Of a stretch of 64,000 nucleotides of DNA, positions 41,980-50,031 are shown piece after piece. The notes under the pieces are model-generated. The model had not been told where the DNA came from. It did not search any database and was given only the letters and a program-made list of their open reading frames with translations. Numbering within the stretch: the stretch's first letter is position 1; each line of letters starts with the position of its first letter. The translations under genes were made by a program, and so were the position numbers. Source of the stretch: CALGFI01 sp963786805 (GTDB taxonomy: Bacteria > Actinomycetota > UBA4738 > HRBIN12); the NCBI GenBank assembly GCA_963786805.1, contig CAWBAK010000002.1, positions 124,001 through 188,000 of the forward strand. The letters run 5' to 3'.

Positions 41980-42213
41980 GTGGTCCAGGCCTACATCCTG
42001 ATCCAGACCGAGGTCGGAAAGGCCGCGCAGGTCGCGAAGGAGGTCCGCGAGATCAGCGGCGTGTCCGAGGCCGAGGACGTCACGGGCCCCTACGACGTGA
42101 TCGTGCGCGCAGAGGCCAAGAACGTCGATGAGCTGGGCAAGCTCGTCGTCGCGAAGATCCAGGGGGTCGAGGGCATCACCCGGACCCTGACCTGCCCCGT
42201 CGTCCACCTGTAG
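41980..42213 (+). CDS. Stand-alone Lrp/AsnC ligand-binding (RAM) domain protein
   Basis: 77 residues covering only the alpha/beta RAM domain of Lrp/AsnC proteins: VQAYILIQTEVGKAAQVAKE, ISGVSEAEDVTGPYDVIVRAEAK, and a C-terminal TLTCPVVHL strand. No DNA-binding domain. Such short RAM proteins form oligomers and bind amino acids or related ligands; function is not settled. GTG 41980 has a GAGGAGG site six bases upstream. Convergent with ddl. Confidence 0.88.
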   Translation: MVQAYILIQTEVGKAAQVAKEVREISGVSEAEDVTGPYDVIVRAEAKNVDELGKLVVAKIQGVEGITRTLTCPVVHL

Positions 42214-42237
42214 GAGTTCGGGACCCGGGCGGCGCGG

Positions 42238-43344
42238 CTAGGCGCCGGTTCCCTTCTTCCGCTCGACCTCGTGCCGTTCCATCGCGAGGTCGATGAGGCG
42301 ATCGACGAGATCCGCATACGGGACCCCCGAGGCCTCCCAGAGCTTCGGGTACATCGAGATGCTCGTGAAGCCCGGGATCGTGTTCACCTCGTTCAGCAGG
42401 ACGCGTCCGTCGCGTGTCAGGAAGAAGTCCACGCGCGCCATCCCCGCGGCGTCGATCGCGCGGAAGGCCGTGACGGCCAGGCGCTGGACCTCCTCGAGCG
42501 TCTCGGCGGGGATGTCCGCCGGCACGATCAGCTCCGCCCCGCGCTCGTCGAGGTACTTCGCTTCGTAGTCGTAGAACTCGTGACGCCCCCGCGGGACGAT
42601 CTCACCCGCCACCGAAGCGACGGGGTCGTCGTTGCCGAGCACGGCGCACTCGATCTCACGTCCTTCCTCGACGGCGCGCTCGAGCAGCGCCTTGCGGCCG
42701 TACCGGAACGCTTCCTCGAGCGCACCGCGGAGCTCCTCCGCCGCATGCACTTTCGTGATGCCGACCGAGGAGCCGAGCGACGCGGGTTTGGCGAACAGCG
42801 GGTAACCCAGGTGCTCGGCGCGCGCCTCGACGCCCTCGGGGTCCTCTTCCCACACGCGCTCGTGCACGACCTCGCTCTGCACGACCGGGATGCCGGCGTC
42901 GAGGAAGAGGACCTTCTGCACGGCTTTGTCCATCCCCACGGCCGAGCCGAGCACCCCCGAGCCGACGTACGGCACGCCGGCCATCTCGAGGAACCCCTGC
43001 ACCGACCCGTCTTCGCCGTAGGGGCCGTGCATGACCGGGAAGACGACGTCGATCTCGGTTCGGACACCGTCGGGTCCGACGAGGGCGTGCGAGCCGGGCT
43101 CCTGGTCCAGCGCCACATCCCGGCCCGACTCGTTCGCCACGCCGGCGAGCGCGCTCCGTCCTTCGCCCGATCGCACGGGGGGTCCATCTGGCAAGCGCTG
43201 CCAGTGTCCCTCCTTCGTCACGCCGATCGCGATCGCCTCGTACCGCTGCGGATCGAGCGCCTCGATCACCGAGCGAGCAGAGATCACGGAGACCTCGTGC
43301 TCGGCGGAGCGGCCGCCGAACAGGACGACGACCCGGCGTCTCAC
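42238..43344 (-). CDS. ddl: D-alanine--D-alanine ligase
   Basis: ATP-grasp enzyme that makes the D-Ala-D-Ala dipeptide of peptidoglycan. FGGRSAEHEVSVISA, HGPYGEDGSVQGFLE, PLFAKPASLGSSVGI and LLNEVNTIPGFTSISMYP are Ddl signatures. 368 residues from GTG 43344, which overlaps the stop of the upstream PLP gene (GTGA). The binding loop's EYDYEAKY equivalent here reads FYDYEAKY, the D-Ala (not D-Lac) pattern as far as can be told by eye. Confidence 0.95.
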   Translation of the reverse strand: MRRRVVVLFGGRSAEHEVSVISARSVIEALDPQRYEAIAIGVTKEGHWQRLPDGPPVRSGEGRSALAGVANESGRDVALDQEPGSHALVGPDGVRTEIDVVFPVMHGPYGEDGSVQGFLEMAGVPYVGSGVLGSAVGMDKAVQKVLFLDAGIPVVQSEVVHERVWEEDPEGVEARAEHLGYPLFAKPASLGSSVGITKVHAAEELRGALEEAFRYGRKALLERAVEEGREIECAVLGNDDPVASVAGEIVPRGRHEFYDYEAKYLDERGAELIVPADIPAETLEEVQRLAVTAFRAIDAAGMARVDFFLTRDGRVLLNEVNTIPGFTSISMYPKLWEASGVPYADLVDRLIDLAMERHEVERKKGTGA

Positions 43345-44528
43345 ACCTTCTCCAGCGCGCGGGCGAAGTCCTCGACGATGTCGTCCACGTCCTCGATCCC
43401 GACGGCTACCCGGATCAGGCCGTCGCCGATCCCGGCCGCGCGGCGCGCATCCGCGTCGAGCTGACGATGCGTCGTGGATGCGGCGTGGCCGACCAGGGTG
43501 TGCGTCCCGCCGAGGCTCGCGGCGATCCAGGCCAGCTCGAGCGCGTCGCAGAAGCGCTGGCCCGCCTCGACGCCGCCTCGGACCTCGAACGCGAGCATCC
43601 CGCCACAGCCCCTCGGGAGCTGCCGGCGCGCGAGCTCGTGCTGGGGATGCGACGACAGGCCCGGGTAGTGGACCCGTTCCACGTTCGGGTGCTCCTGCAG
43701 GAAGGTGGCGAGCGCCAGCGCGTTCTCGCCGTGACGTTGCATCCGGAGCTCCAGGGTCGCGAGTCCGCGCATGCAGAGCCAGGCTTCGAGCGGCGCCATC
43801 GTCCCCCCGGTCTCGATCACCGTGTCGCGAAGCCGGGCGGCGTTCTCCTCGTCCGAGCACACGACCCCGCCGATCAGGTCGTTGTGCCCACCCACGTACT
43901 TCGTCGCCGAATGGAGCACGAAGTCGAACCCGTAGCGCGCCGGGTTGCACAGGTACGGGGAGGCGAACGTGTTGTCGACCGCGGCGGGAACTCCGGCATC
44001 GCGGCACGCGCGCCCGAGCGCCTCGAGATCGGCGACGGTCACGTTGGGGTTCGCGATCGTCTCGCAGTAGAACAGCCGCGACCCCGGGAGGGCCTCCTCG
44101 ACCCGGGCGAGATCGTGCGCGTCGACGAAGGTGACCTCGATCCCGTATCGCGGCATGACCTTCTTGAACAACGCGTACGTCCCGCCGTACAGCTCGGGGC
44201 TCGCAACGATCCGGTCGCCGGAGGCGGCCATGGACGTGACCACGGTGTGGATGGCCGCCATGCCGCTGGCGAACGAGAAGCCCGCCTCGGTGCCCTCGAG
44301 ATCGGCCATGAGCGTTTCGAACGCACGCAGGGTTGGGTTGCCGTAGCCGCGCGTGTACGTGTAGCCGGGGCGACGGAACGCGATCGTCTCGGCGTAGTCC
44401 TCGGAGGTGTCGAACCGGAACGTGGAGACCTGGAAGATCGGCACGCTCGGGGCATCCTGTTCGACCGGCGGCATGCGCGCGCCGTGGATCGCTCGCGTGG
44501 CGAAGCCCGGAGCACGCTCGTCGGTCAC
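43341..44528 (-). CDS. Cys/Met metabolism PLP-dependent enzyme (cystathionine gamma-synthase/lyase or methionine gamma-lyase)
   Basis: 395 residues with the trans-sulfuration signature: YTRGYGNPT, FASGMAAIHTV, DNTFASPYL and the PLP Lys in HSATKYVGGH. Members interconvert cysteine, homocysteine and methionine or split methionine; the exact activity cannot be read from these motifs. Overlaps ddl by GTGA and follows the acyltransferase gene by 10 bases. Confidence 0.9.
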   Translation of the reverse strand: MTDERAPGFATRAIHGARMPPVEQDAPSVPIFQVSTFRFDTSEDYAETIAFRRPGYTYTRGYGNPTLRAFETLMADLEGTEAGFSFASGMAAIHTVVTSMAASGDRIVASPELYGGTYALFKKVMPRYGIEVTFVDAHDLARVEEALPGSRLFYCETIANPNVTVADLEALGRACRDAGVPAAVDNTFASPYLCNPARYGFDFVLHSATKYVGGHNDLIGGVVCSDEENAARLRDTVIETGGTMAPLEAWLCMRGLATLELRMQRHGENALALATFLQEHPNVERVHYPGLSSHPQHELARRQLPRGCGGMLAFEVRGGVEAGQRFCDALELAWIAASLGGTHTLVGHAASTTHRQLDADARRAAGIGDGLIRVAVGIEDVDDIVEDFARALEKV

Positions 44529-44538
44529 GCGGCCCAGC

Positions 44539-45228
44539 CTACTCCGTGCTTCGGCGGCGAGGTTCCGGCCCCGTCACGCGCGCCCATCGAGCCGGATACC
44601 GCTCCCGCAGGTCCGCGACGAGGGTGGAGAGCTCGCCCATCAGCTCATCGGTGAGCGCGCGCACCGTCGCGGGATCGGCATCGGCCACGGCACGCGACGG
44701 GAGGTCGAGCGGTTCGCCGGCGCGCACCCAGATCGGGCGTCCGAACGCGAGGCTCTGTCGTCCATCCCTGCGCCACACGTATTGGCCGCCCCAGGTCGCG
44801 ACGGGAAGGATCGGAACACCGGTCGCGAGCGAAAGGCGGACCGCGCCGGTCTTGCCCGGCCCCGGCGAGAAGTCGGCGTTCGTCGTCGTGGTGGTGCCTT
44901 CCGGATAGATCACGACAACCTCGCCCTCCTTCAGCGCCCGCTGCGCATCCTCGAGCGGCGTCGCGTCGCCCGCGCCGCGGCGGACCGGGATCTGCCCGGC
45001 GCCTCGGAGCACCGGGCCGACGACCGGCTTGTCGAAGAGCTCCTGCTTCGCCAGGAATCGCGGGTGGCGGCCCGCCGCGTCGACGAAGTAGCCGTGCGCG
45101 AGCGGATCGAGGTAGGACAGGTGGTTCCCGGCCACGATCAACGGCCCCTCGGAGGGGATCCGCTCCAGACCCTCGAGCCGCCAGTTGAACCAGAGCTGGA
45201 GCGGCGGCCGCAGCACGGTCTCCATCAC
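44539..45228 (-). CDS. 1-acyl-sn-glycerol-3-phosphate acyltransferase (PlsC family)
   Basis: Transfers acyl chains to lysophosphatidate in phospholipid synthesis. The catalytic NHLSYLD and the glycerophosphate-binding YPEGTTT are present, after a short amphipathic N-terminus. About 230 residues from GTG 45228 (ATG 45225 is next). The frame is open further upstream with sensible-looking residues but without a start codon, while a GTG with a GGGAG site at about 45291 lies in the neighbouring frame; a further +1 error in this N-terminus is possible. Confidence 0.85.
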   Translation of the reverse strand: MMETVLRPPLQLWFNWRLEGLERIPSEGPLIVAGNHLSYLDPLAHGYFVDAAGRHPRFLAKQELFDKPVVGPVLRGAGQIPVRRGAGDATPLEDAQRALKEGEVVVIYPEGTTTTTNADFSPGPGKTGAVRLSLATGVPILPVATWGGQYVWRRDGRQSLAFGRPIWVRAGEPLDLPSRAVADADPATVRALTDELMGELSTLVADLRERYPARWARVTGPEPRRRSTE

Positions 45229-45357
45229 GCGGTACCAGGGCTCCAGCGGTCGCCCTCCTCGATCGTGGAACGCCGGCCGCTCGTGCGTGCGGCACGGTGG
45301 CTCTCCCGGGCGACGGATGCTACCGCTTCCCACGCAGCCGAACCCACTCCCGAGCGT

Positions 45358-45363
45358 TAGCCT
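45358..45363 (+). promoter_or_regulatory. -10 element of cofC (leaderless)
   Basis: TAGCCT ends 7 bases before the cofC GTG; no ribosome binding site lies between them. Confidence 0.45.
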
Positions 45364-45370
45364 TGGGGAC

Positions 45371-46015
45371 GTGCGGATCATCGCGGTTCCCGTGAAGTCG
45401 CTCGCGCGCGCGAAGACGCGCCTCGCTCCCACGCTCACCACGCTCGAGCGCGGCGCGCTGACGCTCGCGATGCTCGAGGACGTCCTCGACGCCACGAAGG
45501 CGGTACCGGGATGGGAGACATGGGTGGTCTCGCCCGACGAGGTCGCGCTCGAGATCGCCGCCCGCCGTGGCGTACGCCCGGTGAGCGAGGAGAAACCCTC
45601 GCTGGCCGGCGCGATCCGTCAGGTCGAGCAGCTCGCGAACGAACAGGCCGCCGACGCGCTCGCGATCCTTCCCGGCGATCTTCCACTCGTGACGCCTGAG
45701 GCGTTGCACGAGGCGTTCCGAACGCTGGGTGCCGTGGTGCTGGCGCGCTCGGCCGACGAGGTCGGCACCAGCCTGCTGCTCCGGCGCCCGCCCAAGGCGA
45801 TCCCGGCCCGCTTCGGCCCTGACTCGTTCCGGCGTCATCTCGAGCTCGCCGCGCAACGCGGGCTCCCGGCCGCGGTGATCGATCGCAGGGAGCTCTCGTT
45901 CGACCTCGACCGGCCCGGCGATATCCTCGCGCTGTTGTCCGAGGGCCGGCGCGGGCGCACCCGGGACGTCTGCTTGCAGATGGACCTGCCGGAGCGACTT
46001 CGACATATCGCGTAG
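45371..46015 (+). CDS. cofC: Phospholactate/phosphoenolpyruvate guanylyltransferase CofC (FbiD)
   Basis: Activates 2-phospholactate or PEP with GTP for coenzyme F420 synthesis. N-terminal IIAVPVKSLARAKTRLAP, ALAILPGDLPLVTP and the C-terminal LSFDLDRPGDILAL are CofC/FbiD signatures. 214 residues. This shows that the cell likely makes F420, which matters for the luciferase-like oxidoreductase at 56713-57729. Followed after 20 bases by a small OB-fold-like gene. Confidence 0.9.
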   Translation: MRIIAVPVKSLARAKTRLAPTLTTLERGALTLAMLEDVLDATKAVPGWETWVVSPDEVALEIAARRGVRPVSEEKPSLAGAIRQVEQLANEQAADALAILPGDLPLVTPEALHEAFRTLGAVVLARSADEVGTSLLLRRPPKAIPARFGPDSFRRHLELAAQRGLPAAVIDRRELSFDLDRPGDILALLSEGRRGRTRDVCLQMDLPERLRHIA

Positions 46016-46035
46016 AGAACGACCCAGGAGGAACC

Positions 46036-46242
46036 ATGCCGCAGGGAACGATCAGGGACTTCGACCTCGGGGAGCGCGCGGGATCTCTGTTGATGGACGA
46101 CCGCACCGAGGTCTTGATCGACGCCACGTCCGTCGAGGGGTCGGGGATCCTCGGTCTGCGGATCGGGCAGCGGGTGCGGTTCGACCTCGTGGAGGAGGGC
46201 GGCCGCAAGCTCGCCCGGACGCTTCGGATCGTGACCTTCTGA
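46036..46242 (+). CDS. Small cold-shock-like (OB-fold) protein
   Basis: 68 residues. GTIRDFDLGERAGSLLMDDRTEVLIDATS and LRIGQRVRFDLVEE follow the plan of cold-shock domains (GxVKxFD...G.I...DGxD.F.H.S...GQxVxFE) but the aromatic RNA-binding residues are not conserved. ATG 46036 has a perfect AGGAGGA site. Probably cotranscribed with cofC. Confidence 0.6.
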   Translation: MPQGTIRDFDLGERAGSLLMDDRTEVLIDATSVEGSGILGLRIGQRVRFDLVEEGGRKLARTLRIVTF

Positions 46243-46270
46243 GCCGTTCGCTGAGGCGCTCGCCGAAGCG

Positions 46271-46576
46271 CTAGCGCCGCGACGAGACCCTGCGCCGCTT
46301 CGCCGCGATCAACTCTTTGAACTCCTTGCCGGGCGAGAACCAAGGCAGGTCCCGGGCGGGCACCACGATCGGCGTCTGTGGTTTCCTCGGGTTCCGCGCG
46401 ATCCGCTTGTTCCGGCGCTTGCGTTCGAACGTGCCGAACCCGACGAGCGAAACACGGTCGCCTCGGGCGACGGTCTCGCGGATGACGTCCATCGAGGCGT
46501 CGACCATCCGGCCGACGTCGGCCTTGCTCGATCCGGTCCGCTTGGCCACCTCGGCGACGAGTCCGTTCTTGTTCAT
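46271..46576 (-). CDS. HU-family DNA-binding protein
   Basis: 101 residues. MNKNGLVAEVAKRTGSSKAD and GDRVSLVGFGTFERKRRNKRIARNP are HU signatures, with the flexible arm region around KRIARNPRKPQ. A short basic tail (KRRRVSSRR) is a mild version of the long tail of mycobacterial HupB. ATG 46576 has GGGAGG 5 bases upstream; 17 further codons open upstream are excluded. Confidence 0.95.
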   Translation of the reverse strand: MNKNGLVAEVAKRTGSSKADVGRMVDASMDVIRETVARGDRVSLVGFGTFERKRRNKRIARNPRKPQTPIVVPARDLPWFSPGKEFKELIAAKRRRVSSRR

Positions 46577-46597
46577 CGTGCCTCCCGCGTCCCTTCC

Positions 46598-46627
46598 ACC
46601 GTAACGAGAGGCGCTCCCCATGGTCAA
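46598..46627 (-). promoter_or_regulatory. Promoter of the HU gene
   Basis: On the minus strand, TTGACC (46627-46622) and TACGGT (46603-46598) are separated by 18 bases. Transcription would begin about 15 bases before the ATG, leaving room for the GGGAGG site. The best sigma-70-type promoter in the window by eye. Confidence 0.6.
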
Positions 46628-46646
46628 TGCCCCGACCCCATGCGAC

Positions 46647-46652
46647 GATGAT
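46647..46652 (+). promoter_or_regulatory. Candidate -10 element of the lipoprotein gene
   Basis: GATGAT ends 6 bases before GTG 46659. Not a TANNNT match at the first base, but the spacing agrees with the other leaderless candidates. Confidence 0.3.
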
Positions 46653-46658
46653 GGGGTC

Positions 46659-47285
46659 GTGAGGAAACTCCTCGGCGCCTGCGCTCTGGCCCTCTTCCTC
46701 GCCGCGTGCTCCGGCGACTCGGGACGGGAGTTCGCGAGGTACTACGACCCCGAGGGATTCTTCGTGACGAACCTTCCGGCGGCGCACGACATCACCGTGA
46801 CGCCGCCGCAATCCACCGGCGAGGGGCCGGGCCTGCTGACCGGAGTCGTCGCGAGCCCGCCGCAGCCGAGCCCCGCCGCACCCACGACGACCGCGTTCAA
46901 CCTCGCGCCGGAACAGCCACAGGACCAGACGATCTACGAGGCCCTCGTCATCGCGACGAGTGGCTTCGACGACCTCGAGCAGATGGGCCTGTACTTCCTC
47001 ACCGGGGACCCGGCTATCGATGTGCAGGTCGACGACCCGGTTCGGATCGACGGCCACGCGGGACGGTTGCTCGTCGCCGACATCACGCAGGACGGACAGG
47101 CGACGGCGAGCCTCGCGGCGGCGATCACGCTTGGCGAGGGCGGGACGGGATTCCTCGTCGCCGCGGTCTTCCCGCCGGGGCGGTGGGAAGCCGAACGCGA
47201 GGACTTCTTCCGCGTCCTCGGCTCGTTCCGCGCGAACATCCCTCCCGGGCTCGAGACGTTCCCCGTGACCGGTGGGGGCCCCTGA
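46659..47285 (+). CDS. Lipoprotein of unknown function
   Basis: 208 residues. Signal peptide MRKLLGACALALFLAAC with lipobox LAAC (Cys17), a Pro/Thr-rich linker near residues 60-85, then a globular alpha/beta domain (TIYEALVIATSGFDDLEQMG, AGRLLVADI, GTGFLVAAVFPPGRW). The domain looks like a Mog1/PsbP-type or similar fold; no signature is certain. It sits just upstream of tRNA-Gln. Confidence 0.7.
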   Translation: MRKLLGACALALFLAACSGDSGREFARYYDPEGFFVTNLPAAHDITVTPPQSTGEGPGLLTGVVASPPQPSPAAPTTTAFNLAPEQPQDQTIYEALVIATSGFDDLEQMGLYFLTGDPAIDVQVDDPVRIDGHAGRLLVADITQDGQATASLAAAITLGEGGTGFLVAAVFPPGRWEAEREDFFRVLGSFRANIPPGLETFPVTGGGP

Positions 47286-47291
47286 TAGCAT
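47286..47291 (+). promoter_or_regulatory. Candidate -10 element for tRNA-Gln
   Basis: TAGCAT, 11 bases before the 5' end of the tRNA, immediately behind the lipoprotein stop; GTGACC (47265-47270) is a possible -35. Confidence 0.4.
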
Positions 47292-47302
47292 CGAAGTCCC
47301 AC

Positions 47303-47373
47303 TGGCCCGTGGGGTAACGGTAGCCCGGCTGACTCTGGATCAGTTAGTCCTGGTTCGAATCCAGGCGGGCCAG
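47303..47373 (+). tRNA. tRNA-Gln, anticodon CTG
   Basis: All arms fold: acceptor TGGCCCG/CGGGCCA, D stem GGGT/GCCC around AACGGTA, anticodon stem GCTGA/TCAGT with loop CTCTGGA (anticodon CTG, reads CAG), T arm CCTGG-TTCGAAT-CCAGG, discriminator G. CCA is not encoded. The 71-base length is normal for tRNA-Gln. It is the only tRNA gene I find here. Confidence 0.97.
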
Positions 47374-47399
47374 CGATCCGGGATCGACTCCCGCAGAAC

Positions 47400-48548
47400 T
47401 CACGGGATCCCACACTGCCCGACGTCGGCCGAGCGCTGGTTGTTGCCCTCGTTGGACTCGGCGACCTGCTGCTGTACATCGGCGAACGCCGTGACGTTGC
47501 CGCCGACGCACTGGTAGCCAAGCTGAACCTTCTCCCCCGCCCCGAGCGCCGGGACCGACAGCGCCTGTCCGTCGACGGTGACGATCGAGGGACCGGCGTC
47601 GCCGGGTCCGATGTTCGCGATCGTCACCGAATCCAGGCCGAGCGAGGAGACGATCAGGTCGGGCAGGCACTGGAACGGCCCGCCGCTGCGGGAGTTGTTC
47701 CGCTCGTTCGATTCCTGCACCCGGCCGCTCGCGTCGGCGGTCGCCGTCAACATTCCGTCCGTACAGGGGAACGTGACCGTCGCGCTGCGTCCGGCTGCGA
47801 GGCCCCCGATCGAGAACGTTCCCGCCGGGCCGACGTCCACGACGAACCCGCCGGCCGAGCCGTTCCCGATGTTCGCCACCGTGACCCCGTCCGAGGAGAC
47901 GCTCTGCACGACGAGGTCCGGGAGCGCGGGTGGCGGCGTCGTTTGCGTCGGGCTGGGGGTGACGGTCGGGCTGGGCGACTCGGACGGTGACGGGCTCTGA
48001 CAGTCGAACGGGCCTGCGGTCCGCGCGTTGTTGGTCTCGTCGGATTCCTCGATACGATCGGTCGAGTCCGCAGCCGCGGTGAGGGATCCCTGTCGGCACT
48101 TGAAGTCCAAGCGCGCGCTCGCACCGGGCGCCAACCCGTCCTCGACGGTGAACGCCGTGCCGCCCACGGAGACGACGAACCGGCCGGCCGGCGCGTCCCC
48201 GACGTTCGTGACGGTCAGGGACGTCGCCGCGAGCTCCGTGACCACGAGATCGGGGGCCGGCTGGCCGGTTGGGCTCGGCGACTCGCTCGGGGACGGGGTG
48301 CTCGAAGCGCTCGGAGCCGGGATCGGCGGTGAGGGCGCCGGAGACGAGTCACCGTCGTCGGTCCGCGAGAGTTGGTACAGACCGAGGGCGACGCCGCAGG
48401 AGCCGAACGCGAACAGCGCCGCGACGAGCACACCGAACGCGCGTCGCGAGAACACCGAGGCCCGCTCGATCCCGGCCCCGGGTTCCGCCGGTTCCGGAAC
48501 GGGTTCGCCGGACGGTCTGGGCGAGCCTTCTCCCTCGCCGTCGGCCAT
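47400..48548 (-). CDS. Membrane-anchored protein with three CARDB-like adhesion domains
   Basis: 382 residues from ATG 48548. A cytoplasmic Pro/Glu-rich N-terminus, a transmembrane helix (about 36-58), then three domains of about 90 residues each built on the pattern DLVV...SVxVxNxGxGxAG...ESxExNN, which is the CARDB (cell adhesion related bacterial) plan; Cys residues recur at equivalent places and may form disulfides. Two Ser/Pro/Thr linkers (SPSPSESPSP-type) separate the domains from the membrane and each other. The gene is convergent with tRNA-Gln and divergent from aacS. Confidence 0.8.
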   Translation of the reverse strand: MADGEGEGSPRPSGEPVPEPAEPGAGIERASVFSRRAFGVLVAALFAFGSCGVALGLYQLSRTDDGDSSPAPSPPIPAPSASSTPSPSESPSPTGQPAPDLVVTELAATSLTVTNVGDAPAGRFVVSVGGTAFTVEDGLAPGASARLDFKCRQGSLTAAADSTDRIEESDETNNARTAGPFDCQSPSPSESPSPTVTPSPTQTTPPPALPDLVVQSVSSDGVTVANIGNGSAGGFVVDVGPAGTFSIGGLAAGRSATVTFPCTDGMLTATADASGRVQESNERNNSRSGGPFQCLPDLIVSSLGLDSVTIANIGPGDAGPSIVTVDGQALSVPALGAGEKVQLGYQCVGGNVTAFADVQQQVAESNEGNNQRSADVGQCGIP

Positions 48549-48553
48549 GCCGC

Positions 48554-48582
48554 ATCCAAGCATCGGGTCCACCGTCGGTCAA
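48554..48582 (-). promoter_or_regulatory. Promoter of the CARDB-like gene
   Basis: On the minus strand TTGACC (48582-48577) and TTGGAT (48559-48554) with a 17-base spacer; the -10 ends 5 bases before ATG 48548, so the transcript should start at or beside the ATG (leaderless). Confidence 0.55.
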
Positions 48583-48595
48583 CGCACTCGGGCGC

Positions 48596-48601
48596 TAGGG
48601 T
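48596..48601 (+). promoter_or_regulatory. -10 element of aacS (leaderless)
   Basis: TAGGGT ends 7 bases before GTG 48609, itself directly followed by an ATG. It lies back to back with the promoter of the divergent CARDB-like gene. Confidence 0.45.
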
Positions 48602-48608
48602 CGTGGGC

Positions 48609-50031
48609 GTGATGCAAGAGGGCGAACTGCTCTGGCGTCCGCCGGACGAACTGGTTCGCGATGCGAACCTCACGCGTTTCCTGGGCTGGCTCGAACGCGA
48701 GCGGGGCCTGCGGTTCGAGGACTACGACGCCCTGTGGCGCTGGTCGGTCTCGGACCTCGAGGGGTTCTGGTCAGCGATCTGGGAGTTCTCCGGGGTCCGC
48801 GCGCACACGCCATTCGAGGCCGTGCTCCCCGACCACCGGATGCCAGGCGCCCGATGGTTCGAAGGTGCGCGCCTGAACTACGCCGAGCACGCGCTCGCCG
48901 ATGCCGACGACCGGCCGGCGATCTTCGCGCGGGGCGAGGACGGGCGGGCGCTCGACCTCACGCGGGCCGAGCTCGCGCAGCGCGTCGGCGCGGCGGCGGC
49001 GGGCTTGCGGCGTCTCGGTGTCGGGGCCGGAGACCGGGTGGCGGCGTTCCTGCCCAACGGTTCCGAGGCGGTGATCGCGTTCCTCGCCACGGCGAGCCTG
49101 GGCGCGATCTGGTCCTCGTGCTCGCCGGACTTCGGAGCCCGTGCGGTCGTCGACCGGTTCCGCCAGATCGAGCCGAAGGTGCTCGTCGCCGTCGACGGCT
49201 ATCGATACGCCGGTGCGGACCACGACCGCAGCGCGGTCGTGCAGGAGATCGCCGACGGCCTTCCGGGACTGGAGCGGCTGGTCCTTGTCCCGTTCCTCGC
49301 CGATGGGTCCGGCCTCGCGGGACACGCGATGGGTTGGAGCGAGCTGCTGGCGGAGCCGGCCGAGCCTCGGTTCGAGCCCGTCCCCTTCGACCATCCGCTG
49401 TGGATCCTCTACTCGTCGGGAACGACCGGGCTTCCCAAGGCGATGGTGCAGGGACACGGTGGGATCGTCCTCGAGCACCTGAAGTCGCTCTCGCTCCACC
49501 TGGACCTCGGACCGCGGGACCGGTTCTTCTGGTTCACGACGACGGGCTGGATGATGTGGAACTTCCTCGTCAGTGGACTGCTCGTCGGCGCCTCGATCGT
49601 GCTGTACGACGGGAGCCCCGCGCATCCCGGGCTCGGCAGGCTCTGGCGGCTCGCGGAAGAGACCGGGATGACCTACCTCGGCACAAGCGCGCCCTATCTG
49701 CACGCATGTGTGAAGGTCCGCTTCAAACCCAAGAAGGTGGCGGATCTCCACGCGCTTCGCGCGATCGGATCCACCGGCGCCCCGCTCTCGCCCGAAGCCT
49801 TCGCCTGGGCTTACGAGCAGGTCGACCCGGATCTCTGGCTCGGCTCGATCAGCGGAGGAACGGACCTGTGCACGGCCTTCGTCGGTTCGAACCCACTCCT
49901 GCCGGTCCATGCCGGCGAGATCCAGTGCCGGTGCCTGGGCGCGAAGGTCGAGGCGTTCGACGACGAGGGCAGCCCGGTGCTCGACGAGGTCGGTGAGCTC
50001 GTGATCACCGAGCCCATGCCATCCATGCCGC
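48609..50031 (+). CDS. aacS: Acetoacetyl-CoA synthetase, N-terminal three quarters (frameshifted gene)
   Basis: Activates acetoacetate (and related acids) to the CoA thioester via an acyl-adenylate. Visible: the N-terminal cap (FWSAIWEFSGVRAH, ARWFEGARLNYAEHAL), the AMP-binding loop YSSGTTGLPKAMVQGHGG, TTTGWMMWN and ISGGTDLCTAFVG, all typical of AacS within the ANL superfamily. Frame breaks at about 50031: after PMPSMP one extra base separates it from the continuation. Start GTG 48609 (or ATG 48612). Confidence 0.88.

Noticed and set aside
47940..48300. Repeated SPSPSES/TPSP DNA in the CARDB-like gene as a CRISPR-like or mobile repeat
   Set aside because: It is codon-level repetition of Ser/Pro linkers, imperfect and inside a coding frame.
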